A stretch of DNA of 64,000 nucleotides from Lotus japonicus (lineage: Eukaryota; Streptophyta; Magnoliopsida; Fabales; Fabaceae): positions 11,980,150 through 12,044,149 of the forward strand of contig NC_080042.1 of assembly GCF_012489685.1 (NCBI RefSeq), given 5' to 3'. The position numbers and the translations under genes are program-made. Shown here piece by piece: positions 1-11,384 of the stretch; positions within the stretch are counted from its first letter, which is position 1, and every line of letters begins with the position of its first letter. Under the pieces are notes generated by a model. The model ran no database searches. It was not told the origin of the DNA and saw nothing but the letters and a program-made list of their open reading frames with translations.

Positions 1-548
1 GATGGTGAGGAGATGGTGATGATGGCTCTCTGTAGTGTTTGGTGTTTCACGTGTTTTGTTTTCTGTTTTGCACAGTAGGGAAAAAAAAGAAATAGGATTT
101 CCCCCCTTTTGTTAGTGTGGCTAGGGTTTTCATAACCATAGCTCCCTCTTTTGCAATCCAAACACACTTGGCCCACTATGCTTCCTCTTAATCTTCTGAT
201 TATGATCTCCTGAGCCCACTAATCAGCCCAATTAACACATTAAACAAGGTTTTAACCCAAAGTTTTAAATTAGAGTTCGCAAGGTCTGGACAGTTGGACC
301 TTTGTCCATTAAATCACGAATATCTGGAGCTACAGACATCGGATTAACGCGAAACCACTTGGAGAATTTGCTTAACTTAAAGGGCTACAACTCTCATGAA
401 GGAAGTTTTCCTAAATGAGGTCGTTAAGACCCTCTTACAATTCACACAAGTTGACAGGAAGAATCTGTCAACCTTCAAACTTAACTTAAAAATTCATTTT
501 ATTCAAAGTTTTGCATAAATGGCACTAAGACAAGTCTAGGGCCTTACA
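1..548. other. Non-coding; possible Ty3/gypsy LTR end
   Basis: No coding region is visible. The right end, about 240-548, reads like the 3' end of a plant Ty3/gypsy LTR finishing in GGGCCTTACA at 539-548, exactly where the open gag frame of the next element begins. I infer that this LTR, or a rearrangement at it, removed the 5' part of that element. No matching second LTR copy is in the window, so the family is not established. Confidence 0.35.
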
Positions 549-551
549 AGA

Positions 552-1850
552 TCTGAATGTGCTACTTATCTGAAAAAGCAGAAGAAAGGGATGATGGTCT
601 CTTGGTCAGATGAAGACACTGAAGATGAGGAGGAGATCTCTGGCAACAAGGTAAATGCCTTCTCTGGGACTGTTTGTGATACAGATACAAGTGATGAAGA
701 TATTTCAGATGAGGAACTTGCTGAGACTTACAAGCTGTTGCATATCAAATGGGAGGAAGCCTGTAAACTTGTAAGAGAACAGGAACGTGAGATAGAACAA
801 CTCTCCACTCAGAATGAAAGATTGAAAGAACTCAGTGCTAAACTAAAAGAAGATTGTGATAAGTGGAAATCTAAACTTGAAAATGTTGAGACTATGGAAA
901 AGGCAAAACTGATGATGGTCAATACAGAATTACAAGAGGAAATAGCAATTCTGAAAAGCAAGCTTGAAGCTACTCACAAATCACTCCGAATGTTGAACAG
1001 TGGTTCTGACATGTTAGATGAGATTCTGAAAGAAACAAGTAAGCAGGGAAGAAGCTTGAAGGGAATTGGATTTGACTATGGAATTGCAAACAAGAAAGAT
1101 CAGAAGGGGTCAAAGAATTTTGTTGCTGCAGCAGAAAAATCTGAATTCAAGATACCTGCTAATTATCAGATGTCAAGACCGATGCCTCGACATGTGCCTC
1201 GTCATGAGAGTTCTCAAACTAAGAATATCAAAATAGCACCTTGGAAGTGTCATTACTATGGAAGGAATGGACATATAAAACCCTACTGTTTCAAATTGTA
1301 TGGCTATCCTCAAGCTTATGATAGGTTTAATAACTCAAAGGTCACACAGATGAAGAAGGAATGGAAGCCCAAGAGTGAAGTTACTTGTCTAGTTGCCAAC
1401 ACATCTTTCAGAGCCTCTGCAAGAGAAGACTGGTACTTTGATAATGGTTGCTCAAAGCATATGACAGGAAATAAAGGATATCTGAAGGATCTCGGAAGTC
1501 ATTCTAGCAACTATGTCACATTTGGAGATGGAGCTAAAGGAAAAATTAAAGGGGTAGGAAAACTAGTAAATCCTGGATCCCCAGAATTGAATAATGTGCT
1601 TCTGGTTAATGGTCTAACTGCTAATCTAATTAGCATAAGCCAACTCTGTGATCAAGGGCTTGAAGTGAAATTCAACAGAGCAGGTTGTATTGTAACTACA
1701 GAAGATGACAAAGTCTTTATGAGAGGAGTCAGATCGAAAGATAATTGCTATATGTGGACACCCCAAGAGATAGCTAAAGTCTCTAGATGCTTGTTAACAA
1801 AGGAGGATGAGCTAAATGTATGGCACCAAAAATTGGTCATCTCAATTTGA
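552..1850 (+). pseudogene. E1 gag C-terminus and protease (truncated)
   Basis: The frame is open from 552 with residues SECATYLKKQKKG, the second half of a CCHC zinc knuckle followed by the basic stretch usual in SIRE gags; an ATG occurs only at 591. A charged coiled-coil-like region (about residues 45-140) precedes a second Cys/His cluster (CHYYGRNGHIKPYC, where the second Cys of CX2C is Tyr). Next comes the aspartic protease motif with DNGCSKHMTG in place of the usual DSGCSRHMTG, so the residue after the catalytic Asp is altered. The end matches the GAG-pre-integrase region. Around 1830, in the WHQKLGH-type motif, one base is missing and the frame closes at 1850. The product, if made, would lack the capsid part. 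Confidence 0.85.
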
Positions 1851-4474
1851 AAAGTATGCAGAAGATAGTTGTTGAAGAAGCCATAAGAGATTTGCCTAGG
1901 CTGAGAATAAGTGAAGGTAAGCTGTGTGGAGAATGCAAGATTGGAAAACAAACCAAGGTATCTCAGACAAAACTTCAGCATCAGACCACAACAAAGGTAC
2001 TGGAACTACTGCACATGGACCTCATGGGACCAATGCAGGTTGAAAGCTTGGGATGTAAAAGATATGTGTTTGTTTGTGTTGATGATTTTTCTAGGTACAC
2101 TTGGATATAATTCATGAGAGAAAAGTCAAAAACTTTTGATATCTTCATGAACCTGTGTTTGAGGCTTCAGAATGAGAAGAGCTCTGTGATTGTAAGGATC
2201 AGAAGTGACCATGGAAGGGAGTTTGAGAATTCTAAATTCTCTAAGTTCTGTGAATCAGAAGGAATCGATCATGAATTTTCAGCACCCATCACACCACAAC
2301 AGAATGGAATTGTTGAAAGAAAGAATAGAATACTTTAGGAGTCAGCCAGGGTCATGTTGCATGCCAAGAAGATTCCTCTTAAGTTCTGGGCTGAGGCTTT
2401 GAATACTGCATGCTACATTCACAACAGAGTCACCAGTAGACCTGGAACTTCCTTTACTCAGTATGAAATATGGAAAGGTAGGAAACTTACAGTAAAACAT
2501 TTTCATATATTTGGAAGCAAATGCTATATTCTTGCTGATCGTGAACCGAGAAGAAAGTTGGATCCAAAGAGTTATGAAGGGATATTTATGGGATACTCAA
2601 CAAATAGCAAAGCCTACAGAGTATTCAACTCTCGCACAAAAACCATGATGGAGTCAGTAAATGTGAGTGTTGATGATAAGCCTAGTGCAAGCATGGAATC
2701 CAATTTTAGTGAAGATGAAGATTGTGCAGATGTTCTAGCAGATGCTCCAGCAACCAACCTCGACAATGAGTCTGATACAAGTACAGGTGAACATGAAGAC
2801 AAGCTGTCTACACAGAATAAAGCCCCATCCATCAGGATTCAAAAGATCCATCCTCAAGAAAATATCATTGGTGAGCTTCAGGAGGGAGTAACAACCAGAT
2901 CCAGAAGTCTTATGGCTCATGGATGCTACATTTCAAAGATATAACCTAGCAATGTCAAAGAAGCTCTTACTGATGAATGATGGATAACTGCTATGCAAGA
3001 AGAGCTTGATCAGTTCACAAGGAATGAAGTTTGGAATTTGGTTCCAAGACCTGAAGGAGTAAACATCATTGGCACAAAATGGATTTTCAGAAACAAGTCT
3101 GATGAAAATGGAATTGTCACCAGAAACAAAGCAAGACTGGTTGCTCAGGGGTATACTCAGATAGAGGGAATTGACTTTGATGAAACCTTTGCACCAGTAG
3201 CAAGACTGGAGTCTATAAGATTATTGTTGGGAGTTGCATGTCTTCTTAAGTTCAGACTCTACCAGATGGATGTCAAGAGTGCATTTCTGAATGATTACTT
3301 AAATGAAGAAGTATATGTAGAGCAACCTACAGGGTTCATAGATCCTCATCATCTAGACTATGTATACAGATTAAGGAAAGCACTATATGGATTGAAGCAA
3401 GCTCCCAGAGCTTGGTATGAGAGGCTTACTGAATTTCTTGTTAGTAATGGATATTGCAAGGGAGGAATTGACAAGACCTTATTTGTTAAGAATGACAAAG
3501 GAAAGCTCATGATAGCACAAATCTATGTGGATGATATAGTCTTTGGAGGGATGTCAAACACGATGGTGGAGCATTTCGTTCAACAAATGAAGTCTGAGTT
3601 TGAAATGAGCTTAGTTGGTGAGTTGAGTTATTTTCTAGGTTTACAAGTTAAGCAAATGGAGGATTCCATGTTTATCTCACAGAGCAAATATGCCAAGGGC
3701 TTGGTCAAGAAGTTTGGTTTAGAGAAGTCAGGTCACAAGAGAACTCCAGCTGCAACTCATGTTAAATTAACCAAGGATGAGCAGGGAGAAGATGTTGATC
3801 AAAGTCTCTATAGAAGCATGATAGGAAGCTTGTTGTATCTTACTGCTAGTAGACCTGACATCACTTTTGATGTTGGTGTATGTGCCAGATACCAAGCTGC
3901 TCCTGAAGCAAGTCATCTACTGCAAGTAAAGAGAATCATCAAGTACATCAATGCTACAAGCGATTATGGTATTCTCTATACTCATGATACAAACTCTTCT
4001 TTAGTTGGATATTGTGATGCAGATTGGGCAAGTAGTGCAGATGACAGAAAGAGCACATCAGGAGGTTGTTTCTTTTTAGGAAATAATCTAATCTCGTGGT
4101 TTAGTAAGAAGCAGAACTGTGTATCTTTATCAACCGCAGAAGCAGAGTATATTGCTGCTGGAAGTAGTTGCACTCAACTCATGTGGATGAAGCAAATGCT
4201 CAAGGAGTATGATGTTGAACAAGATGTCATGACATTGTATTGTGACAATCTCAGTGCAATCAATATTTCCAAAAATCCTATTCAGCACTGCAGGACCAAG
4301 CACATTGACATAAGACATCATTTTATCAGGGAATTAGTGGCGGATAAAATCGTCACTTTGGAGCATGTTACAACTGAGAAGAAATTGGCTGACATATTTA
4401 CAAAGCCCCTTGATGCAAGCACTTTTGATAAATTAAGAGGAAATCTTGGGATTTGCCTCTTTGAAGGAGCATAG
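1820..4474 (+). pseudogene. E1 pol: integrase, reverse transcriptase, RNase H (stops)
   Basis: One reading frame runs through the whole region but is broken by stops near 2108, 2336, 2942 and 2978. Integrase pieces show the HHCC zinc site (GHLNLKS then CGECKIGKQ), the first Asp (LLHMDLMGPM), the second Asp (RSDHGREFE) and the Glu (QQNGIVERKNR). From 2993 the reverse transcriptase is open for 493 codons and keeps IYVDDIVFG (catalytic YVDD, tyrosine codon at 3524). RNase H follows with [15 protein letters not shown] and LYCDN. Family knowledge: this polyprotein copies element RNA to cDNA and integrates it. With four stops and an altered protease it cannot give an active product; RT/RNase H is the best preserved part. 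Confidence 0.9.
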
Positions 4475-4711
4475 CAATTAACGTTCCTAAAGGTGTTAAC
4501 GGCTAGGTTTACTTTTCTCATCATTAACTGTCGTTGTGATGTCAGCAAATAGAAGGCTACTTCTTTGCTCAACTGCTATATAACCTCCTTCAACGGGCAA
4601 ATTGTCTCTATTCAACCGATTGTACTTCTTCATTTTGCAAGTTTTAACGTCCTTCATTTTCAATTTCTCATCAATTTTTTGTGTTCAAAGTGTTGTTTCA
4701 CTTTAATCATC
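4475..4711 (+). other. E1 spacer between pol and ORF3
   Basis: Non-coding, AT-rich leader between the RNase H stop and the ORF3 start codon. No splice signal can be assigned with confidence. Confidence 0.4.
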
Positions 4712-6536
4712 ATGTCTGAAGCATCAGGGAAGCACGACTCTGTCAAGGCCAAGGTTGAAAGAACTCCACTTGGTGTGAAATGCATGGGCCTCAAGAGTGG
4801 TTCATCAGGTTCTAAGAAGAAGTTTGAGAAGAAGACAACCAAGATTCCATCAAGAAAGGTGTATCAGTCTCAAGCTTGTGACAAGACTACCGCAAAAGCT
4901 CCTATTATTGAAGATGTCACAGATGAAGAAGAACTTTCTGCTGAAAACTCTCCCATTGGTTCTAATCAAGATGTTGTGCCCGATGTTAGGGCTTCTGTAC
5001 TTGCAGATGGTTCAACTCAAGAAATTTCTGGAAAGGAATTCACTGCTCGTGAAGATTCAGGTGTACCCACTCATTCTGATGGCTCTTCTTCTCCTTCGAA
5101 AGAGGATGAACCAGTACATGTGACCATTGATGATTCTCAGTCCAAGGAATCAAGCCAGGCTCGTGCCTCTATTCAGAACATCTCTGATGATGACTCTGAT
5201 GATGTTCCGTTAACTGCTTCTCTGCCTGATAGTGTTGTTGCAAGGATCAAGAGAAAAAGAAGGGTTCCTGATGTTGAAGAATCTCCTGCTCCAAAGAAGA
5301 AGACCAAGTCCACTCCAACAACTTCCAAGTCCACGCAAAAAGATATGAAGGGAAAAGGTAAGCAACAGAAAGTTAAATCCAAGAAGGTTCCACTTGCTGC
5401 TGAGGAATCTGGGTCAGATGTTGAGGGGGATGTCGAGGACATCTTGCCTTCTGAGAAGAAGAAGTATGCAGGAAAACGCATTCCTCAGAATGTCCCTGCT
5501 GTTCCTATTGACAATGTGTCCTTTCATGCTGAAGGTCATGTTCAGAAGTGGAAGTATGTGTGCCAACGCAGAGTTGCCAAGGAAAGGGAAGTTGGCTCTA
5601 CTTGAGTGCAAGGAAGTGGTTGCACTTATTGAAAAGGCTGGACTGATGAAGACCATTCTCAAGGTGGGAAGGTGTTATGAAAAACTGGTGAGAGAATTTC
5701 TGGTGAATTTGTCTGTGGAAGTGGGACTTCCTGAAAGTGTTGAGTTTAGAAAGGTGTGTGTCAGGGCAAAATGTGTTGAATTCTCCCCTGCTGTGTTCAA
5801 CAAAGCACTTGGCAGAAGTGCTGTTGAGTTTGTTGATGAGGAGTTGTCCTTGGATGTGATTGCCAAGGAGATTACTACTGGCCAAGTCAAGAAGTTGCTG
5901 TCTACAGGAAAACTGAGTGTGAAGTATGCAATCCTTAACAGGATTGGGGCTGTGAATTGGGTTCCTACCCAACATACTTCTGGAGTTTCTACTGCTCTTG
6001 CCAGATTGATCTACAAGATTGGAACTTCTACTGCTTTTGATTTTGGGTCTTTTGTGTTTGAACAGACCTTGAAGCATGCTGACACTTGTGTTGTGAAGCT
6101 ACCCATATCATTTCCATCTCTTCTTACAGAGATTATTCTTCAACAGCATCCTCAGATCATCAGGGCTGATGAGGTTCATTTACCAAAGAGTGTTCCTATT
6201 ACCCTGGATCAACGATTGTTTATGGAGCCACATGTCACAGACATTGCTGTGCCATTTAGCAGGACTTCTGCCCCTGCTCCTGTGAGTGAATCTAGCACTA
6301 AGGATAATATTGCTGAATTACTGGCTGTTTCTAAGGCCCTACAGGAGACTATTAGGATCAGCACTGCAAGGAAGCTAAAGGCTGATGCTTTGCTTCTCAA
6401 GGTTCAAGAGGAAGAAGGCCAAGAAGGTGAACCAAGTGGTGGTGGTGCTGCTCCTCGGGATGCCAGCATTGAAGAAGAGGGAGAATCTGAAGAGAATATA
6501 GAAGACACTGAAGGCGACTCCAGTTCTGATGATTAG
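4712..6536 (+). pseudogene. E1 ORF3 (env-like / plant transposon protein), one frameshift
   Basis: The ATG at 4712 (MSEASGKHDS) opens a Ser/Lys/Asp/Glu-rich, low-complexity N-terminal half with basic clusters such as RIKRKRR and PAPKKKTKS. The frame ends at 5605. The conserved globular half (ECKEVVALIEKAGLM, VREFLVNL, NRIGAVNWVPTQH) continues in another frame to 6536, so a single frameshift lies near 5590, just after QKWKYVCQRR. The acidic tail follows a short helical region. SIRE-lineage elements carry such an ORF3 of unproven function, sometimes called env-like. No signal peptide or membrane segment is evident here. The segment around KWKYVCQRR is homologous to the short fragment repeated in the array at 39772-64000. 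Confidence 0.75.
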
Positions 6537-6933
6537 TTTGTGGTTCTTGTTTTTTCTTTTGGCTGTAGTTTGTATACCCTTTGCCAAATTTGTGCTAAAA
6601 AAGGGGAGTAGATCTGTGTAGCTGTGCAAACTATGTGTTTTGTTGTGTTGATAGCTTTGGTCTGTAACAATTTGAAGACAAGTTCAAGACAGAGGCAAGT
6701 AATTGACTGGTTGTTTAGCTACTGTTGGTTCTTGATGCATTTGATGATTAGCTTCTGTTCACACTGCTTCTAGTGTGTTGATTAGCACTTACTGTGCTTT
6801 ATGAAGTGTGTTGGTTATTAGTAAGATGCATCATTTGAGGGGGAGTCTTCTACTAAGGGGGAGCTTTGGTTCACTTTGTTTACTCTCTCTGTTCAATAAG
6901 TTGTTTTAGACAAAATTTGACAAAGGGGGAGAT
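6537..6933 (+). promoter_or_regulatory. E1 3' untranslated region with polypurine tract
   Basis: Non-coding stretch between ORF3 and the 3' LTR. It contains several GGGGGAG-type purine runs (6840-6862 and 6922-6931). The last lies two bases before the LTR and fits the polypurine tract that primes plus-strand DNA synthesis in LTR retrotransposons. Confidence 0.65.
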
Positions 6934-7792
6934 TGTTGTTACTTTTTTGTCTTGCATTTTGTCAAAAACAACTAGATGTCGAAGCTGATGCCGTGGCATC
7001 TGCCTTTGTGTTGCTAGGACATCAGTCCTATGCTTGGAACGTTAATTGTGGGCCCTTGTAGATTTTATAAAGATATATTTTTATAGTTACTTGAGGAACA
7101 AGTAGTTGTACAGGAAGGGTTTGATTTGTTGAAACAATCTTTGATAAAAGATTGAGTTTCTATCTTCACGTTTGAATTTTGCAACAATATCTTGGAGATT
7201 CAGTTTTGATTTGTTGCTGATATTTGTTACTTCAGCAAAGGAAACCCTATTGCCGAAGCCACCGCTGCTGAAGACTATAAAAGAACAAAGACCTAAAGCT
7301 TGAAGACCACGGAAACTAATAGAGAGATCGAGTGTTTTAGGATTGTGATTGTTCTTTGTTCTTTGTTAATTGTGATCATATCTTGCTCACTAATTCTATA
7401 AAGCAAGGTTATGATCTGTGTTGGTTGCTTCTGCAAACTCTGATTGTTGATTGTTTATTACCAATCACTGTGGCAGTGATTGAGAGAAAGTGAGAGGGGC
7501 TCTCATACTCAGGTTGAGGTTCTAAGTAGAAATACACTGGGTAGATTAGGAAGTGAACTATGAACTGTTGTGTTCATGAGTGTCTGTAATTCCTAAATCA
7601 TGAGATAGTGGATTTCCTTTCTTTGGGTGAAACCCTCCAAACGTAGGTGAAGTTTTTCACTGAACTGGGTTACCAATTCTTGTGTCTTGTTTACTTGTGT
7701 TTTTGTTTATTGTTGTTACTGTTAGTCAATTGTCGAACTTGTTGACCCAGCATCGTGTAGGACATTCGTCCGGTGAGAGAACCGGAATTTCA
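6934..7792 (+). repeat. E1 3' LTR (~859 bp)
   Basis: Starts with TG directly after the polypurine tract and ends with CA, followed at 7793 by sequence that clearly belongs to another SIRE element. The end was placed where similarity to that other element's internal region begins. The 5' LTR is absent, so the exact limits cannot be confirmed by comparing copies. Confidence 0.65.
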
Positions 7793-9148
7793 TCTTAGAT
7801 TCAGGAGGAGCTAAGCTCAGAATCAAGCTATGACTTGGATTCGGAATGAGCAACATAAACCATTCACCTCAGGATAAGTTTACTTCTTTTCTTTAAACTC
7901 TAAGTGAATTCAGTTTACTGTTTAAGAATTGTTCATCAAAAATACTTGGTTTTGTCATCATCAAAAAGGGGGAGATTGTAAGATCAAGTTTTGATCTAGT
8001 TGTACAACTCTATGTTTTGATGATTACATGTTAACTATTATGTATGAACAGTTTTGGTACTCTAACGTTGTTTTCTGAGTGTTCTAATGACAGGCCATGA
8101 CTCTGGTCCTATTTCACATAATTCAGAAGCACAATGCTCAAAGAGTAACCTCTGCAACGCTTTCGCACGTACTATGTTCAATCTGAACAGTAGATCAAGC
8201 TTCAGAAGATCTGAAGATTATAAAGCTCTGATAAGGATTCAGCTCACTAGAAGCTCTGAAGGATCATAAGCTCTGAAGGTCCAGAAGCTCTGAAAGTCCA
8301 GAAGCTGAGTAGTGAAGATTCGGAAGTCCAAGAGTAAGCTGGCTCTGAAGACCAAGTACTTCTCCTCTGAGTTCAGAAGAAGAAGGTACAAAGGTCAGAT
8401 GATCCAAGCTTCCCTCTGACTCTGATCACCAAGCTTCACAAGTTACAAGATGAAGCATCACTCTGATCAGAAGTCAACAAGGATAAAGGTCATGTCGCGA
8501 TCCAAAGTACAAAAGCAATTGTACCATTCCTAACGACCTTACCTAACTGATTCAGCCACAGCAGAACCTGGAAAACCCAGATCTGCCCTCTAACGGTAGC
8601 ATTCCATGCAAACTTCCAAACCTAATTCCTTGGAGTATATAAAGAGGCTGAAGATGAAAGATGCTTTTTTAGAAGAAACTTTGTTGAAGCTCACGCGAAA
8701 ATCAAATACTCTCTCAAAGCATTCTTTCTTCACATTGTATTAATTGTGTTTACTATTAGCTTTCTAAGAAGCATTTCATTGTAAACCCAAACCTTCAAAC
8801 AGTTGTTTGATTTTCCTTTAGGAGATCAAGGTTGGTCGGATCCTAGAGAAGACTAAGAGAGTGAATCTTAGTGATAGCTAAGTCAGTGTATTGTTAGTCA
8901 CTTTGCAGGTAGCAAGTGCAGTTGTAACGAAACTCTGATTAGTGGATTGCCTTCATTCTAAGAAGGAAGAAATCACCTTAACTGGTGGACTGGATTAGCT
9001 TGAGGGATTTATCAAGTGAACCAGGATAAAATCATTTGTGTGCTTTCCTTAACACTTATCTCAGCACTTTTATCTTTGGTGGTTGAAGAGATTTAATTAA
9101 ATCTCAAGTGGGTTGAGTTTTAGTTTTAAAACGCTATTCAAACTTTAT
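7793..9148 (+). mobile_element. E2: 3' end and LTR of a SIRE-type copia element
   Basis: Positions 7793-7976 match, by eye, the internal sequence that precedes the polypurine tract of element E3 (minus strand, about 10066-10260): AGCTCAGAATCA, CAGGATAAGTTTA, ATTGTTCATCAAAA and GTCATCATCAAAAAGGGGGA are shared. The polypurine tract at 7964-7974 is followed by an LTR at 7977. E1 therefore appears to sit inside E2, with the 5' part of E2 lost. E2 is cut at 9148 by a Ty3/gypsy LTR fragment. Confidence 0.75.
7977..9148 (+). repeat. E2 3' LTR, 3'-truncated (~1.17 kb), with TATA box
   Basis: Begins TGTAAGATCAAG like the E3 and E4 LTRs and is closely related to them. A TATA box (AGTATATAAAGAG, about 8634-8646) marks the promoter in the same place as in the E3 LTR. 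U3 is dense in CTCTGAAG / CTTCTGA short motifs. The last part, expected to run past AACGCTATTCAAAC to a CTTCA end, is missing from 9149 on. A 60-codon open frame at 8087-8269 lies inside the LTR and is not considered a gene. Confidence 0.75.
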
Positions 9149-9631
9149 TGTAACATCCTCTAAACTCCGCGTAAATATTATAGCATAAATCAGAGTAAGC
9201 TCCATAACATAGAGGGTATCACATTTATTCTCTAGAAACATAAATCAAAACACCTGTCATGCTCATAATTTAGATATAAATTTTCAACTTTTTTTTCTCA
9301 ACATCATATGCATAGCACAACAGATTTATTTCAACTCCAAAATTTAATCATAATCCAAAAAATAGAGTGAATACATGAAATATTTCTTAACATTCAGGTA
9401 AAATACTAAACGTTTCCCCGTGTTGCATAACAGAGTATGACTCCATCACTAAAAACATATTTAAAGACTAGCTCATCCGACTAACCCTTGCGAGAAGCTC
9501 CACCACTCTCGGTACTTGAGCGATGTCTGCATAGAACATCATTCCAACAGAAGGGTGAGAACTCATATCATATAGATAAGCATAATAATAAGTAATGCAA
9601 AAGCTTATAAAAATTATCCATAAATACCTCA
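9149..9631 (-). repeat. Ty3/gypsy LTR fragment
   Basis: On the plus strand it starts TGTAACATCC...CCGCG; read on the minus strand it ends ...GGATGTTACA, like the Tekay LTR end in this window (CGGGGTGTTACA). It separates the truncated E2 LTR from the truncated E3 LTR and ends abruptly at 9631. Probably an LTR end of an unrelated chromovirus-type element. No internal coding region is attached to it. Confidence 0.5.
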
Positions 9632-10065
9632 TTCTGACCTTGCAACTTCTGCTTCTGAACAAGTTCCTCAGAACTTCTGATCGTCAGAGCTAGAATAGCT
9701 TGGGTCTTCAGAGCCAACTTCTTGCCAGTCTTCAGAACTTGAGTCTTCTGCTTCTGGACCGTTCCACTGGAACATCTGGTCTTCAGAACTTCTGACTCTG
9801 GTTCTTCAGATCCTCTTGAGAGCTTGTATCTTCAGAACTTCTGAAGGATTTTCCACTGTTCTGAACGAACATGGTACGCTTTAAAGCTCTCTTTTTAGTA
9901 TCCCTTAGTTCTTCTTCTGAATGGATAGACTTGGGTCAGATTCAGAACCTGTTTGTCACAACTAAGAAGACAAATGTTAGGGTACCACAATTGTTCATCA
10001 TCACAAACCTTAATGTAATCATCAAAACATAGAGATGCAACCACTGATCAAAACTTGATCTTACA
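9632..10065 (-). repeat. E3 3' LTR, truncated (434 bp of ~1,247)
   Basis: It aligns base for base with 20641-21074 of the 5' LTR, with about four substitutions seen by eye. The remaining ~813 bp, including the TATA box and the R and U5 regions, is absent; the Ty3/gypsy LTR fragment begins at the break. The 3' target duplication is therefore lost. Confidence 0.9.
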
Positions 10066-10080
10066 ATCTCCCCCTTTTTG
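10066..10080 (-). promoter_or_regulatory. E3 polypurine tract
   Basis: Minus strand AAAAAGGGGGAG immediately precedes the LTR terminus TGTAAGATC. This is the plus-strand primer of LTR retrotransposons and is the same motif as in E2. Confidence 0.85.
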
Positions 10081-10818
10081 ATGATGACAAAACAAGTATT
10101 TTGATGAACAATTTTTTTACACAATAAACTGAATACATAAGAGAGAAAGAATCAGAGATTAAACTTATCCTTGTGTATCGGTTTGCCTTGCTCTTTCTGA
10201 ATCTGGGATAGCACCTGATTCTGAGCTAGGGTCTCCCCCTGACTCCCCCTGAATCTATGACTTGATGAATTTGTGAAGAATCTAGATTCGGAGTCTGGTT
10301 ATGTGATCAGAATTTACGCTTGAAGAGATGTATACTCATCAGAAGTGATGGTTCAGAACTTAGCGTATATCACATAATAACATAGAGTTTTGTCCAGATA
10401 TAATTGGAATAAGGCGTCAGAAGCAAGATTACTTCAAAATGTATTCCTTATTAGAGACGCTTGACAAAATCTATGTGCTATAAGTATTGATACTTGTTCT
10501 CCTCTACTGGTTTTATATAATATAAAGGTTTATCAAAAATATAAAGGTTTATCAAAACATTTTATGTACTCCCCCTTTTTGTCACAATCAAAAAGAGTGA
10601 AAAACAAAGCCACAACCAACAATAACAAACAAGTAAATGATGCAAGAAAAACTGTTATTATTGCTGAATCGAAGAAGGGGTACAGAGGATTGAGAGGAAT
10701 GAAGAAGACTAATCCTAGATATATAGGAAAGCTCGAGAATTCTTCATGGAGAGAACTCGAAGATGAAGAGGACGCAAGTCTTGATCAAGTGAGGCTAACT
10801 GAGTAGCCAGTTCTTCCT
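10081..10818 (-). other. E3 non-coding region between ORF3 and the 3' LTR
   Basis: Low-complexity internal sequence with extra GGGGGAG runs on the minus strand near 10232-10250. No convincing coding region; an 80-codon plus-strand frame at 10564 runs against the element and is not supported. Confidence 0.5.
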
Positions 10819-11130
10819 TCAAGGCAACATTCTCCTGGACAGCGTCTGGATTCGCTCATGGTGAACTTCTTCATAGTCCAGAAGCAGACATATACCCTGG
10901 AGCTGAGCTTCAACGTCTTCCCGGCGAGTGGTCAGACGAAGGAGGTCATTCAGAACTTCTTGAAGGTTCTGAAGACAGTGAGTCTGATGAGAAGTGAGCC
11001 AACATGTCAGAAGGTTCTCAATCTTCTCAAGAGCTTGAGAGATCTGAGAAGATGATAGATTGACACTCCATGGAAAGACTTGGTCAAATACCATAGTCTT
11101 GAGTTCAGAAATTGATTCGACAGAAGTCAT
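10819..11130 (-). CDS. Small open frame of E3 downstream of ORF3 (unrecognised)
   Basis: About 100 codons starting at the ATG at 11130 (MTSVESISEL), in sense orientation between ORF3 and the polypurine tract. Predicted to be mostly helical, with heptad-like Leu/Ile spacing (ALEKIENLLTCW, LQNLQEVLNDLL). An upstream in-frame ATG at 11259 adds a hydrophobic start but is less convincing. I do not recognise a family. It may be the detached C-terminal part of an ancestral longer ORF3, since SIRE ORF3 proteins often end in helical repeats. Not known to be translated. Confidence 0.3.
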   Translation of the reverse strand: MTSVESISELKTMVFDQVFPWSVNLSSSQISQALEKIENLLTCWLTSHQTHCLQNLQEVLNDLLRLTTRREDVEAQLQGICLLLDYEEVHHERIQTLSRRMLP

Positions 11131-11384
11131 TCTTGAACTTGAAGGAAGGGAAGATTGAACTGAATGATAGGGAAGTGAATTGCGTTGTGATGGAGAAGAA
11201 GGATTGCGGAGATTATAAGGAGAAAAAAATAACAGAAAAACATGCATAAAACTTATCAAGTCATAAAGGCATGTGAGTTACTAAATGGACGGTGCATTGA
11301 ATCAGAGAAGAATAATTTAACATAGTCAGCATAAATTAAATTCAGTCATAACAATTAAATGCATGCATGATAGAGGTGAGGAAT

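Larger units (their letters stand above)
549..7792 (+). mobile_element. E1: decayed SIRE/Maximus-like Ty1/copia retrotransposon, 5'-truncated
   Basis: The order gag tail, protease, integrase, reverse transcriptase, RNase H, then an extra ORF3 ahead of the 3' LTR is the Ty1/copia layout with the env-like ORF3 typical of the SIRE/Maximus lineage. A polypurine tract (AAAGGGGGAG, 6922-6931) precedes a 3' LTR that starts TGTTGTTAC at 6934 and ends in TTTCA at 7792. The 5' LTR, primer-binding site and most of gag are missing; the reading frame is open only from 552, inside the gag zinc knuckle. Several in-frame stops and frameshifts show that it is dead. Confidence 0.85.

Noticed and set aside
8087..8269. 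60-codon frame in the E2 LTR
   Set aside because: It falls in U3 repeat sequence; Ser-rich by base composition.
10564..10806. 80-codon plus-strand frame (Lys-rich)
   Set aside because: It runs against the element strand in its 3' non-coding region and has no recognisable domain.
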